A stretch of DNA of 64,000 nt from assembly GCA_029379385.1 (NCBI GenBank), contig CM055611.1, positions 1 to 64,000 on the forward strand, written 5' to 3'. Both the position numbers and the translations under genes were made by a program. Shown here piece by piece: positions 23,940 to 36,728 of the stretch. Source of the DNA: Quillaja saponaria. Taxonomy: Eukaryota; Streptophyta; Magnoliopsida; Fabales; Quillajaceae. Within the stretch, counting starts at the first letter, position 1. Each line of letters opens with the position of its first letter. The notes beneath the pieces were generated by a model that ran no database searches, was not told the origin of the DNA, and worked only from the letters and a program-made list of their open reading frames with translations.

Positions 23940-24269
23940 TGTTAAAACATGATCTAACTGTATTGACGTAGCACCACAATTGTCAACTCTCTAATCGTCT
24001 CAATGTGTAAAATAGTGAAAAGGGTGACTGGGTAATACCCAGAAACACTCCGATGCTTATGTCAGAATACTGTTAAAGTAATAATAATCTCTAGAGTAAA
24101 AAGTATTTAGTCCAAAAGTTATCTTTTTGGGAACTGTGTAGACATTTATATAGTTTTCTTCAAGCCAATCACTAGGTTCCATGTGGCTTGCTGACTATGC
24201 TGACAATTACTAAAAATATGGCATCATGTGTTGTTACATTATTGGATGGTGTCAAATATGATATTATTA
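23940..24269 (-). repeat. Tat element 5' LTR
   Basis: Partner of 13585-13914, equal length of 330 bp. It starts TGTTAAAAC on the plus strand. No matching target-site duplication could be identified at the outer ends. Confidence 0.5.
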
Positions 24270-24325
24270 CTTAGAATGAGAACCACCATGACTAGGATAA
24301 TCACCAACAACAGACCACCATTACT

Positions 24326-24561
24326 AGAAACATTAAAGACTTAAAACTTCAACAACAAAAAATATACAAACACAACAAGAGATGTGAAATACCCTAGCTC
24401 CCCACTAGTTCTCACATTTTAGTTTAGATATCATGATGCAAGAGTTTAGTTAAATCTCACATAAGTGACAGCAACAATGAAAAGCAAAAATTAAAAAAGA
24501 AGAATAAATTTTTCATTTCAACATCAATCTAACCAAAAAAATTAAATGCTAGCAATAATGA
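24326..24561. repeat. Outer direct repeat, right copy
   Basis: Matches 13334-13571. It lies 56 bp outside the right Tat LTR and abuts the truncated Ty3 element at 24562, exactly where that element's integrase zinc finger would begin. Confidence 0.5.
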
Positions 24562-25960
24562 GTGCTATTATGAAAATTGTCAATAATGTCTTTGATCAAA
24601 CTAGAGTTCTCTACCAAATAAATTATTTTCTTAAAGAAAAAAAATTCATTCTTGATATTTTCATGGTCCTACTACATTTTCTTCTATCACCAAACGTACT
24701 AACCTTTTCATAATAGGATTATAAAGGTTTTCTTCTTTAAATGCCTCTATCCAGTTGGAAATTGGTTGAAATAATGCTAACATGTCTCTTTGACATTTAT
24801 CCTCCCCTCTTTTAGAAAGGGCATCTACTACTTTATTTTCTCTACCACTTTTATACTCAATTATAAAGTCGAATTCCATCAATTTGAAAAGCCACCTTTG
24901 TTGTGCTGCTGTAATAATTTTTTTATGACCACAAGTGCTTCAAGCTTTGGTGATTAGTTCAAAAAATAAATTGCTAGCTAAGGAGATAAGATCTCCATTT
25001 TTTTAGTGCAAGGACAAGAGCTAAGATCTCCTTCTCATAAGTAGATAAGAATTTATTTTTTTTTCTCGTAGAGCATGACTGTAAAAAGTAATTGGCGTTT
25101 CATGTATTAACACTGCACCAATACATGTTCCAGATGCATCACACTCCACAATAAATTTTTGTGTGAAATCTGGTAGTACCAAAACTAATGCACATGTCAT
25201 GGCTGCCTTAAGTCATTCAAAGGCCTCCTCAACTAGTTGATTCCATTGAAATGAGTCTTTCTTCAACATTTTTGTCAGAGGACAGCCTATTTTACCATAA
25301 TTTTGAATAATTTACAGTCATAACCAGTTAACCCTAAAAATCCAAGTAATGCCTTCAATGCTTTTGGTTTAGGCCAACTTAGCATTGCCTTAATATTTTC
25401 TAGGTCCACTACTACTCCTGTACTTGTGATTAGGTGGCCTAGGTACTTAATTTCCTTTGGCCAAATTGACACTTCTCTATCCTTACATGCAATTGATGGA
25501 ATCTTAGAATTGACAATACAGTGTCAAGATGCTTCACATGTTCAGCCCATGATTTACTATATATCAAAATATCATCAAAAAAGACAAGAACAAATTTTCT
25601 CAAATAAATTTTGAATACCTCATTCATAAGTGCTTGAAAAATTGAAGGTCCATTTGAAGGCCAAATGGCATAACCAAGAATTGATAATGGCCTTGGTAAG
25701 TCCCTTGGATGCACTCGTATTTGGTGAAAACCGGAATGAAGATCCAACTTTTAGAAGAATTGTGCACCATTTAATTCATCTAAGAGCTCATTAATTATTA
25801 GAATTGGGAATTTGTCTTTGATGGTAATCTAATTCAATGCCTGATAATCTATACCCAACCTTCACAAACCATCTTGCTTTTTAACTACAATAATAAGAGA
25901 AGAATAAGGACTATTGCTTGGCTGAATTACACCTAAAGATAAGCATCTTCTCCACCAGTT
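24562..25960 (-). pseudogene. Ty3 RT / RNase H remnant
   Basis: 25439-25747 reads MDLHSGFHQIRVHPRDL..GPSIFQALMNEVF..FVLVFFDDILIYSKSWAEHVKHL. The catalytic DD is present, as FFDD. 25287-25472 continues with KEIKYLGHLIT..VDLENIKAMLSWPKPKALKALLGFLGLTGY. 24661-24882 (FDFIIEYKSGRENKVVDALSKR) is the end of RNase H. Stops and frameshifts separate the pieces. Confidence 0.5.
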
Positions 25961-26203
25961 TTTCTATATCAATTTTCTTAAAATGAGGATAGTGATATGG
26001 CTTAACAGAAATAGGTCCTTAACTATGTTAGAGTGGAATATTGTGATATTTTGCTCATATAGGTGGTAAGCCACTAGGTTCAGCCAATACCACACTACTT
26101 GCAATTGAGAGTTGCCAACCATTTTCTTTTCTGAAACTTTCATTCCCTGTATTTTAATTTTCTTTCCACTCACTGTAAACATCAATAGTAGATTTGAAAA
26201 ATC

Positions 26204-26503
26204 TCATACAATAGGTGCCAAAGTATATAACCATTGCACACCCAAAATAATATCATAGCCCTCAAATGGTAATAAATAAAAATCTAAAATAAAAGGAACT
26301 CCTTGTAGATTTAATTGAATGTCAGAGCATTTACCAAGACTTGTCAACTGCTCACCTAAAGCTACCTTAACCTCAAATCTGCCGCATAAAGTAGGTTGTA
26401 AGCCAACATTCTTAGCCACCATTTCACTCACAAAATTGTGAGTGCTTCCGTAATCGATAAGCATTGTGATTACCTTTTGGTTTAGACTTCCCATCACCCA
26501 CAT
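26204..26503 (-). pseudogene. Ty3 aspartic protease remnant
   Basis: Open stretch with MLIDYGSTHNFVSEMVAKNVGL and FEGYDIILGVQWL. The active-site triad is altered to D-Y-G (normally D-S/T-G). A zinc knuckle CFRCNEKFTLGHQCKK reads upstream at about 26615-26672 on the same strand. Confidence 0.5.
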
Positions 26504-27124
26504 TATTTCTAGTCAATTTGTACCTACAATAGCATGCAAGGTAATCTCTGGAATCTTACTAGTTCCATCTTCGACTTCTATCTCCACATCTTCATCATTG
26601 TCATCAAGGCATAACTTCTTGCATTGGTGTCCCAGAGTAAACTTCTCATTACATCTAAAACAAAGCCCTTTTCGTTATCATTCGTTTACCTATTCTGAAG
26701 TCAGTTTCTTTACCAGAGTGTGGGTGATAATTGCAAGTTCAATAGTCATCATAGGTACTGCATAGCATAGTTGCCCTTTCCAATGAGCACTATTACGCCC
26801 TTCATATAGGTGAGCAAGTCAAATAGTAGAAGAAAATGTGGTAGGTTAGCTAGCCTATATATTAACTCGAATGGAATTAATTAACCCACCAACAAAGCAA
26901 CTAACTTGTTGTGCTTGAGGTAAAGTTCCAATTTAGCAAGTAGCTTCTCAAATTGTGTTTGACAGTCTCATACTAATCCAGTTTGTCACAGTTTGGTGAA
27001 TTCTCCAAAAGGATCGAGGAACTAATTTCATTTGTACCGATCCTGAAGTCCTTGCTTAAATTCATCCTAAGTAATGATTATTGTCTCTCACTTAAGAGTT
27101 TAATGCCATAATTGTGCCTCTTCT

Positions 27125-27499
27125 TCAAGCTAGGTGGAAAGCAGCAATAGAAACCCATTCAGACACCGAGGCTTCGTGGAGGCTAAAGAATGCTTCAACT
27201 CTACACAACCGTCTTGCAAGATCTTTTTTTCCATTGAAGGGTGTAAAGTTCAACTTCACCTTGTTAGGTGTAAAAACACTATTGGACTGAGTATGCATGT
27301 TACTGCTGGTCTGCCTATTGTTACCCCTTGTTGGGGCTATTGAATTGTCTCCAATTTCCCAGGTATTGGCCTTGTTTGTAAGATCGTCCAAACGCACGCT
27401 GAGTTGCCCAAACAACTCATTCATGTTCTCCATTATTTGATTTTGGCCTGAACACAACAACGACACTGATTTCTCGACCTGCTTCACACGCTCATCCAT
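27125..27499 (-). pseudogene. Ty3 gag N-terminal remnant
   Basis: The ATG at 27499 lies about 10 bp after the primer-binding site. The product begins MDERVKQVEKSVSLL and has a heptad-like N-terminal part. It continues to the gag motif KLNFTPFNGKKD..RVEAFFSLHEASVSEWVSIAAFHL, then breaks. Confidence 0.5.
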
Positions 27500-28819
27500 G
27501 TCTGTGCTCTGATGCCACCGTGGTATGAACTGCCTTTTTTGCTTGTTGGTACTTATGTTGCGGAATTTGATTAAAAAAAAAAATTCAGAGTAATGGCCAA
27601 TTAAGCTGGTAACAACTCCACCTAACCCCTAACAATTGTATCTAAGCCACTAATGTCTATATGACTTATTCAAATGGAAAATATATTGAAAAATAGAGCC
27701 TAAAATATTGGACCTGTTTCTTGGATCTGGTCTTTTGGCAGCTGCTATTATAGTTGTATCATATATTTAGTGATCAATTTGCCACAAATTACACATCGAC
27801 AATTTCTCGATAGTCCATAAAAAATCCGTTAACAACCATCAATTTTTCATACCTATATAGACCAATCAAGTTAATAAAGTAAATTTCAGAAAAGGAGAGA
27901 GTAAACCATCAATTTTATCAAGAATCATCATAATTCACATGATACAAATTCAATAACATCACTCATTTTTAAACCTCCTTCTGCAAGATTTGTCAATGAG
28001 TCGATAACCCCGAGATATTGGACAATGTTTCGTTACCATGTTTTAATCGACAAAATAAAAAGAAAAATATCACCATTGATTTTCTCTTGATTTCAAGATG
28101 CAGGTATGAAATCAATCACTTTAATAAAAACAAATTAAATTTTAAGAAAGAAAAATAAGAAAAAGCTATCCACACTTTTCCTTTTCAATTTGAAAGCCAT
28201 CCTTCCTTCCACTCTACCATCAATTTCATGTGGAATACCAAGAGACGATCCAAGATGAGACGAAATTTGATAAATATTTTTTATCCTCTCATGGTGCAAT
28301 CTCCATTTTAATATCTCTATAAAATTGATAAAATATTAGTATATAGGACATAAAATAATTTGTAAATTTTGAGACGTGTTGTTGTTACAATTATTTGGGA
28401 GTTGCAAACAAGTTTCTTATGAAGTAATATGAATAGTTATGCAAGCTACAATTATGACTCTTTTTGACACAAATGAACTGTCATTTTGAAATCAATAATT
28501 GTGTCTCTGACACAAATAAATTATATTACAATTTATATTTTCTTGACATACATAACTATTCATGAAAAATCATTCCAATTGGAAACTTATATTACAATTT
28601 ATACAACAATATAGCACACCTATTGAGACTTGCATGTACTTGTTGAGCACCATTATGAAAATTAGAATTAAGCACATCCATAACAAAGCTAACTATTGTG
28701 TAGAGGTTTTAGATAAACATCTCCCGAAACAATATGTTAATCTAGTATAATGTATGATTATATATGTTACCGAATTTGTTTCTATAGTTTTCATGTTTGA
28801 CTTAAAGGAAATTAGACAA

Positions 28820-29005
28820 AGAATTTGTAGTTCAAGTAATAAGGCATGCTTGAGCTCAGCTATTGAGGGCCTCTATCATGTCAGCGATTCAAGCCCATAG
28901 GAAAATAATTATAAGGAGGAACAGCCACGAACTCCGAACGAGATTAGGTTCACATGCAAACGGCATGGAGATACTAGTGAAAAATTAAATAAAATAAAAA
29001 AATTC
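28820..29005 (+). mobile_element. Degenerate tRNA-derived SINE candidate
   Basis: An A-box-like TAGTTCAAGTAATAAGG (about 28828) and a B-box-like GCGATTCAAGCCC (about 28884) are followed by CGAACTCCGAACGAGATTAGG. That last stretch resembles the conserved 3' part of many plant SINEs. An A-rich stretch ends it. No target duplication was resolved. Confidence 0.5.
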
Positions 29006-29673
29006 CCTCTATCATGTCCTTGAAACTTGTTAATTAAGCTCACATACATAAAGGTATTGTTTTGTTTCATAATCTTTATAGCTTGTCCTAGAAATGTAGT
29101 AATGTCTATCTTCATGACATCTTGGCTATCTATTTTCTAGCGAAGCAAAAGAAGAATATAAGATTCTTTTTCATTGTTAAAAATGTAAGAAGGGAGAGTT
29201 TTTTTTTTTTTTTTCCTTTTGTTCATGGGAGAGCCTCCCATATTTACTTTCTTCGGTTAAGATTTATGTACTTAGGAGGGGTTTTTGTACTATATCCCCC
29301 TATTTGATTAATAATAAAATTCTAAGCATTGTCCAATGCCATATAAGTTTAGGATAAAGAAAAAAAAAACCAAACAAACAATCAAAGTAAGTATGAGGCC
29401 GGGTTCAGCATTGTAAAGCCCAATATAGTGCACACTACAGAATAAGTTTGGAGGATTGTATGTGTAGGGAAATGAGTAATATCAGCTGTCACCCTAAATG
29501 ATCAAAACAAGATGGATGAAACTATTAGATTTATAATTAAACTGATGAGTTATATCCATATGGGAATGTAGTCTGCAAAAGTGATTAGAACAAAAAAAAG
29601 CAAAGAAGAAGAAAAAAGAAAATTCTCATTTGTAAAAGCCCACACCCACACCAGTCCATCAACATGACATTCA
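29006..29673. other. Spacer, no gene seen
   Basis: AT-rich sequence with short T and A runs; neither strand shows a coding signal. Confidence 0.5.
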
Positions 29674-30156
29674 TGTAATAAATATACAGGATCTCATACA
29701 TGAATTTAGAACACATTAATAATAAGGTTTGTGTACCTGATTGAGCCATAGCAGCGAATATCTGGAATATCAGCCAAGCACACCTTAGTAATTGCTTCAC
29801 ATAGCCAGGTCTTCCTCTCCGTACTCTCTGTATTTTCTAGTGGCAGCTTTCAATTGGACAAGATACGCATGTTGAGAGAGGAGAGGGGACCTAGCTATTT
29901 AATCTCAGATGAAACCCTAAAAGTCCTCCCATTAAAAACTCATAAAGTCACTCAGCCTACACTTACTGCCAATCCACATCTAATCAGATAATATATCTAA
30001 TCAGATAAGAAATGTGCTTAAACCCTTATCCCAAATGATCACATAAACTATATGTGCTTTTACCAGCATGTCTCAATTGGACCAAACCTTAAGCCCGTTT
30101 TATTATTAAAACAAAACCATACAATTAATGGCAGCCCACATATGAAATTTCTAACA
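29674..30156 (-). repeat. 3' LTR of the 7.5 kb copia element
   Basis: Starts TGTAATAAAT and ends TTTCTAACA on the plus strand. The adjacent TTCCCCACTT is the polypurine tract in reverse complement. Confidence 0.5.
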
Positions 30157-30929
30157 TTCCCCACTTGGGCAACATTAATTGTAGTTTTAAAATTTTGAAA
30201 AACATATTTTTAGAAAACGACTCTCAAACAAGGTATAACTTTTATGTGGCCACAATTTTTAAAAAAAATTTAGTCCTAAGACGCACTTCAAACAATCCAG
30301 CCCAATTAAGTTATTAACATCAAATCATAGCAATCATTGTGCCACTTAAACGACACAAGACTAATCCATGGTTACAAATGCCAACAACCTAATCTGCAAT
30401 GGATCTAGATATGGTAATGTATCAAGAAAATAGCATCTAAATGTGATCAACATATGCTATATTCATTGTCGGTCCTCCGGGTGATTTCATTACAACTGGA
30501 TGCTTTCCAAAGCATTAGAAATCACTTAGCTTAATTTTAAGCTTGTATGTCTCAACAACCATTTCGAGATATCCTATTAGTGTCATTTGAGACATACCTC
30601 CAAATTGACAAAATCCGTCACACTTAAGACAGACACCAAGTCTTAAGATTTTAATGCAATGACATGTCATATAACCTATATGTGCACATACAATATTAAT
30701 CATATCACAATGAAAATAATTATTATTTTCATCAACATAATACACCATCCAACAAGGATGTAAGTAAAACTTGGGTCACAAAATAGTATACATAACATGA
30801 TAACTTTGAACAAAATAAAGCAAACTCCCACTAACCAAAAATATTAAAGGACTCACAATATTCATGTTATCAACATGACTTTTAAAAATCTCAGTCTTAA
30901 TTGTGCTTTAGTTAAAGGATCTGCCAATA

Positions 30930-32300
30930 GTTTACTGTATCAATATGTTCGAACATAATTTCTCAATTTTTTTCACAAAATCTATAGTCATCGCCTCTCG
31001 ATACGTTAGAAATCTTATTGTTCTTTAAGAAGAACACGATAGAACTATTGTTATAATAGATCTTAAGCAGTTTAAAATCGAGACAACCACACAAAGATAT
31101 ATTATCATGTTCTTCAACCACATACCATGCTTGTATAGTGAAAGAAGTTTTTGCTTTGAACAATTCCAGATACAGCTCCTAAAATTAACATAAAAATATA
31201 TTTTGAAGTGGATTTAAGATCATCTTTGCAACTATCAAAGTTAAAATCAAAGTAACCAATTAATTTAAGGTGATCAATCATTATATGTATTAGCATAAAA
31301 ACTTTGGTTCTCTGTAAATACTTCATAACTTATGTTCTGATCCTAGGTTTGATTGTACCAAAAACTCCCACTGCAAAAGCAATGTCAAAGCTAATACAAA
31401 TCAAAGCATACAAGCTTCCAATTGCACTAGCATGAAACACATTTCTCATGGACTTTCTCTGAAACTTATTAACGAGATACTAATTTAAACTAAACTTGTC
31501 ACTCTTGACAACAGGCACATCCCTAGTCTTGCATTTATGTACATTGAACCTATACAATACTATATCAATATAGGTTTACTAGAGAAAACCTAACAAGGGT
31601 AAGATCTATTCCGGTGTATCTCAACACCAAGAACAAAAAATGTTTTCCTAAGATCCTTCATGCCAAAGGCTTAGACAACATCAACTTTGTCTCACAAAAT
31701 AAGTTAATGTCACTATTGATAACAAGTAAGATATCATTGACTATTATATGGATATGATAAACTTGCTCCCACAGACTTTAAGATATATTCATTAAATCAG
31801 TGTTACTAAATCAATATGATAAACTAGCTCCCACTGACCTTAATGTATATTCGTTTATCAACCTTATTCTTAATATAACTAAAAGAGGTGACTACCTCAT
31901 CAAAATTTCAATAACCATTATTTAAATGCTTATTGGAGACCATTTGATTGATTTGTTAAACATACAAATAATATTATTACCTCTATTCTATTTGAAACCT
32001 TCACTATGTAAACATGCTTTATAAGGTTTCCATTCAAGATAGATGTTTTCATATCCATCTAAAACAACTCAAGGTTGATAAATATGTCACTAAGGTCATG
32101 ATCACCCAAAAAAATTTATTTATTTATTTTAGTTGAGACAGTAGATAAAGTCTCGCTAAAAGGACACATTCTTTTTGAGTGAAAAAACCCTCTATTACAA
32201 GCTTTAGTTTGAAACACTCAATCTCATGATTTGAATTATTCTTAATCTTACAAATCCACTTGCATCCCAATTAGTATAAAAAACCATGGAAGTTCAACCA
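30930..32300 (-). pseudogene. Copia RT / RNase H remnant
   Basis: 31114-31326 reads MKYLQRTKVFMLIH..HLKLIGYFDFNFDSCKDDLKSTSKYIFML, followed at 30963-31163 by LLKIYYNNSSIVFFLKNNKISN. These are landmarks of copia RNase H. IVNDILLVINSD near 31720 is the RT YVDD region with the first Asp changed to Asn. Many stops. Confidence 0.5.
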
Positions 32301-32642
32301 ACTCCCACACACCATTATTTATTATATACTATATCATATCTCACATGGAATCAATCTACACGCCAGACAGTAGGCTAGAAACAGGTGCTTGTGTAACTGT
32401 ATTCTAATGTTAAGGAACTATACCAGAAACAAGTGCGACAATTTTAACTAGAATAGGTGATGCATTTTTAATTATTCTTAACTTCCCCCCATCACCTATT
32501 CTCACCACATGTATATGTGATGTAGTTAGGGACAAGATATATAAGTGAAGTATGATAAATTTATTTTTCTTTCTTTACTAGTAGTTAAAAACCTTTTCAA
32601 CTCAACGAATCAAATTCTAAGAATTTAGCAGTGTAAGATACT

Positions 32643-33548
32643 TGTTGGGATTTTGATTATATCCGGCACAGCGAAAAATTTAAAAAAAAATCGGTATAAC
32701 CAAATTCCTAGGATAATCTCTAATGTTTATGAATTAATGTTTTTCTATTAATCTTATAAATAGAATATTACCTCTTGAAGTGATTAGGACGATCTTAACT
32801 TTTGATCCACAAGTTGTATAGGGTGGGTGTACAACCTCTAAGTGTATCCACACTGAATGACTTGATTAAGAACTCTGTGTTGGCTGCCAAAAAACCTCCT
32901 TGTGTGCTAGCACAAGTGATGAGATTTTCTCATGTCTCACAAACATTCAGTTTGCCAATTAATTCTCTGCAGAGAATTTTGGCTCTCTATGATATCTGAA
33001 TAAAAGTTACGTACATTACTTATAAGGTCTAACCTTATTTAAATATGATATAACTGAACTTTAAATGATAAGATCAGATCTTATCTGTTAGAGATTTTTA
33101 GATAAAATAGGAAAATCTCATCAAAGTTAATCCTATTTTAAATTTCAAATATCATTTGTTTGTAATTACATGAAAGCCCAAAACTTCTCTTAATCAAATT
33201 ACATCTATTTGTGTGTGACCCCTTAGGTTCATATTAAATTGGCAGTAGCAACATGTGATGACTACCCATTATTAATGATCCTATGATTAGGAATATTTAA
33301 GAACAAAGCTTAAGAAAATATATCTCATAAGCATGATCACATCATGGTTCTTATTTTCATGGCTTATATTCTATGGGATTTATAATGTTCATACTAAAGA
33401 ATTAACTAGCAATTAAAGTACATGATAAATAATAATACCATATAATAATGAAACATATTCATTTTATTAATAACTGAATAAGACTGTATTTATAAGTAAT
33501 ATACCATAGACATCTAATATCATTGGCTTGTAGGGCACACTACTAACA
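32643..33548 (-). repeat. Solo LTR of a different copia family, with perfect 5-bp target duplication
   Basis: The 906-bp unit begins TGTTGGGATTTTG and ends CACTACTAACA. ATACT flanks it on both sides (32638-32642 and 33549-33553). No internal retroelement region is attached and no second copy lies in the window, so it is best explained by LTR-LTR recombination. The minus orientation is inferred from the TGTTAGTAGTGTGCCC end, which resembles the 5' end of common plant copia LTRs. Confidence 0.5.
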
Positions 33549-33719
33549 ATACTACTATCTTGGTTCCACGTGTGGATAGAACATATCTCTCTTAAAGTGA
33601 GTTGGATAACTAGTAAAGTAACAGTGAGTAGAAAATAGAACGATTTTCTTCTCATTTAGACACGAAAAATGTTCAATCTAGATTTTCTCCCAGCCTACAA
33701 GTTAAAAACAAAAAGTGTT

Positions 33720-36713
33720 TTAAACCTTGATTTACTGGTAACTTTACCCTAAAAGTACTCAGGGAAGTTTGACATATTCATCATATTTCTAATCATGTCT
33801 TTAAATGTACGAGTATGCCTTTCGGCCACAACACTTGTTCAGGGCTACCAGGCATGGTATAATGGGTTAAAAACCCACACTCTAGTATTTACTTAGAAAA
33901 AAAATCTTATGTCTATCAACATTATGTTTGCCATAATACTACCACCACGGTCAGATCTTAAAGTTTTAATAACTTTTCCCAATTGTATTTCAACTTCAAT
34001 TTTGAAAATTTTAAAATTTTCAAGACAATCATAAATTTTACTTAATCAAGTACAAAAACCAAAACGGGAAAAGTCATCAATGAAAGTGATAAAACAAATA
34101 TTATTTTTTTTGGGCAATCGGTGAAATAATATTCACTGAAATTAATGTGAAATATCTCTAAGAGATTTGAACTATTAGTTTCCCCATTTTTCACTGTTTT
34201 GGTCAATTTACTCTTGATCCACTTAATTTAAAACCTTAAGTTTCCAAAAATAAGTAAAGGAAATAATATCATTCATGAGATTTTCAATTCTTTCCCTTAA
34301 ATTTGACCTAGATGTTTAAGCTAAAATATTTAGGATTTTTCTTTAATTAAAAATATTTTGGAAATAATTCTCTTAGTATGAAATGAGGAGCATTACATTT
34401 GGAGGAGTTAAACACATCCACCAAAAATTTTAAATTTTAAAGCATTTGAACTTTAAAATTACCCAAATCAAAAATAAAATGACCATTTTGTCTAGTAAGG
34501 AAATTAAAATCAAATTCCATTTATATGTTTAAAATGACTTTCGAGGCAAAAAAAAAGAAAAAACTACTTCAATGAATCCACTTTGACGTCATTCCAGACT
34601 CAAGGTTTAACCTTTAATTCACTTAGGTTCTTTTTAAACACATTTGTTGGTTTTATAACCAAAACGTGAATTTAAGGGAATATGCCTTCACATAACCTCT
34701 TGAACTTTACTATAAGCACATTAGGTTTATTTTTATAACAAACTTAGAATTGTCCACATTAGATTTCTGACCGTTACCATGCCTTTCAGCATCCTGATTT
34801 CTTATGATAAATATGTTTCAATTTACCATAAAGATACTTGCTAAAACTATGTTTGAACTGAAAAACTTAAAAGTCACCCTCAATTTCGGACAAACCACTC
34901 ATGAGGTGTTAAGAGATAGACATTTCGAGGCGGATAAGGTTTAACTTATTAGATTTTTTTCATTTTCCAAAAACTTATTTCTAAGTATCAATACCAACAA
35001 CAAATGTGATGATTCAAAATAAGAGAATGCAACATGCCAAAGAATCAGAGTAATTAATAACAAAAATAAAACTTATTATTCATGATTCCAGGTGCATCAT
35101 TGCAAACTCCCCTTTGGGCAGAGAATGCAACATGCCATTAGGATCTTACTTCAACCCATGAAACCGAAACACGAATGCATCTTAGGTTTTGAAAAGTCTA
35201 GCCCATTTGGGCAAATAAACCTTCTAAGCCAGGAATGCAATATGTCAATCAAAATAGGTACTAAATGATCAAGAATAAGAATTTATTTTACATGAATCCA
35301 AAGTGCATCATTACAAACTCCCTTTTGGGCAGAGAATGTAACATGCTATTAGGATCTCATAATCAACCTATGAAACTTAAATTAGAGTATCCTAGCTTTA
35401 GAAAAGTCTATCCCCTTTGCGCAAATAAACCTTCTAGGCCGGTATACCCTAAACCATATGTTTCATGTATTTTTCAAAATTAAAGTATATAATAACCCCC
35501 TTTGGACAGGAAATTATATATAATAATTTAAGAAATATCACGTACTATAGCTTTCGAAAATCTCACAAATCTATACAGATAGACCACTTTGGTGGCAACC
35601 ACCTATATAAACCTATAAGATTTTTCAAGTTGGAAAAATTTAATTAATCCAATTTATCATTCTTAACTGAAATACTATTCAAAAGTATCTTTAATGATCA
35701 CTTAATGCATATTGCAAACTTTAAACAAAATTGAATCAAAACAAAAGTTTCTACTAACATATGTTACTAACACATGTTTTGAAAACATGAGAGTATGATA
35801 ACATTTATCTTTAATTAGGGAGAGTACCTACTGTTTTTAGTTTTAAAACATATAAAACATGTAAATCCAACAAGCCTCAACATTTAAATATGTGCAATTA
35901 TATTAGTTTTAAACATAACATAATAGCATATATTAATACTATAACTTATGCACATAATTTTTCAAATATAACCATACCATAAAATTGGAAAATTCAAATA
36001 AAAAATATCATAAAAAATTTGCTAAAAAAAACTACCGAAAGACTAAGGGTGAATCTCACTCTCCCTTGGCGCGAGTGGGCTTCGTTCAAGACTAGTTGAA
36101 GCTTTTTTAACATCTAGCTAGTCTGGATATATTTGGATCTTTTTGACCCGTTTTCAGAAAAGTGGGATTTTCACCATAATTGTTAGGATTTTTCTCAAAA
36201 AATTTGCATGGGTTTTGTTTTAAATTAGTATTCTAACAAAAACCCTCTAACAATTTAATGTTATATATCAAGAAAAATTGTTAATCAATTAAATTGAAAA
36301 ATTATGAACCCTAACTTGAACCCAAAAATGTTTTAATTTGAATTTCTAAAAATTATGTGATTTCACACATCCAATTAGTTTCTAATGAGTATAGAAACAT
36401 GCTAGAGGCAAAACCCATGATCATAATTGATCAAAATAACATGAAATCATAACTTTTCTAATCCAAAAATTAAAATTCGTTTTTATGTCAAACCGAATCT
36501 TAAAATCCAAATTTCTCAACTTGTAATTGATGAAATTATACAAATAATATATCAAATTAAATATATTTTGAAGAGGAACAAAACCCTTAATATTAGGAAT
36601 TCAATTTCATACATATAAGGTTTCAATTTTTGAGTTTAAAAATCTGACTTAAATGTACCATATTATTTTATATCAATTAAATAAATTTCAGGGCTCTAAA
36701 TCCATGTAAATTA
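33720..36713 (-). pseudogene. Copia integrase and gag remnant
   Basis: The position between PBS and RT fits gag-integrase. Short integrase-like fragments are readable in reverse near 33780-34130, but no frame stays open. Assignment rests mainly on element order. Confidence 0.5.
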
Positions 36714-36728
36714 GGCTCTGATATCACA

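Larger units (their letters stand above)
13585..24269 (-). mobile_element. Ty3/gypsy Tat-lineage LTR retrotransposon with antisense ORF, decayed
   Basis: The two LTRs are 330 bp each (13585-13914 and 23940-24269), about 85% alike by eye. On the minus strand the order is PBS (TTGGCGCCTGTCT, next to 23940), gag with one zinc knuckle, protease, RT, RNase H and integrase. A long tail region then carries a plus-strand ORF opposite to gag-pol, followed by a polypurine-like GGGGGA next to 13915. The PBS type, the gag-pol signature motifs and the antisense ORF between integrase and 3' LTR are features of the Tat lineage (Grande, Retand). All frames are broken. An RTE LINE is inserted at about 17885-19104. 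Confidence 0.5.
24562..28300 (-). mobile_element. Truncated Ty3/gypsy element (5' LTR, gag, PR, RT, RNase H)
   Basis: The PBS TGGCATCAGAGC (initiator-Met type) lies on the minus strand at about 27507-27518, and the LTR begins at 27521 (TGGTATGAAC on plus). The order gag, zinc knuckle, protease, RT and RNase H runs leftward. The element stops at 24562 in the first residues of the integrase zinc finger (LIKDIIDNFHNST). Integrase and 3' LTR are missing. The LTR's outer end (~28300) is a guess, since it has no partner. Probably a chromovirus-like lineage, not certain. Confidence 0.5.
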
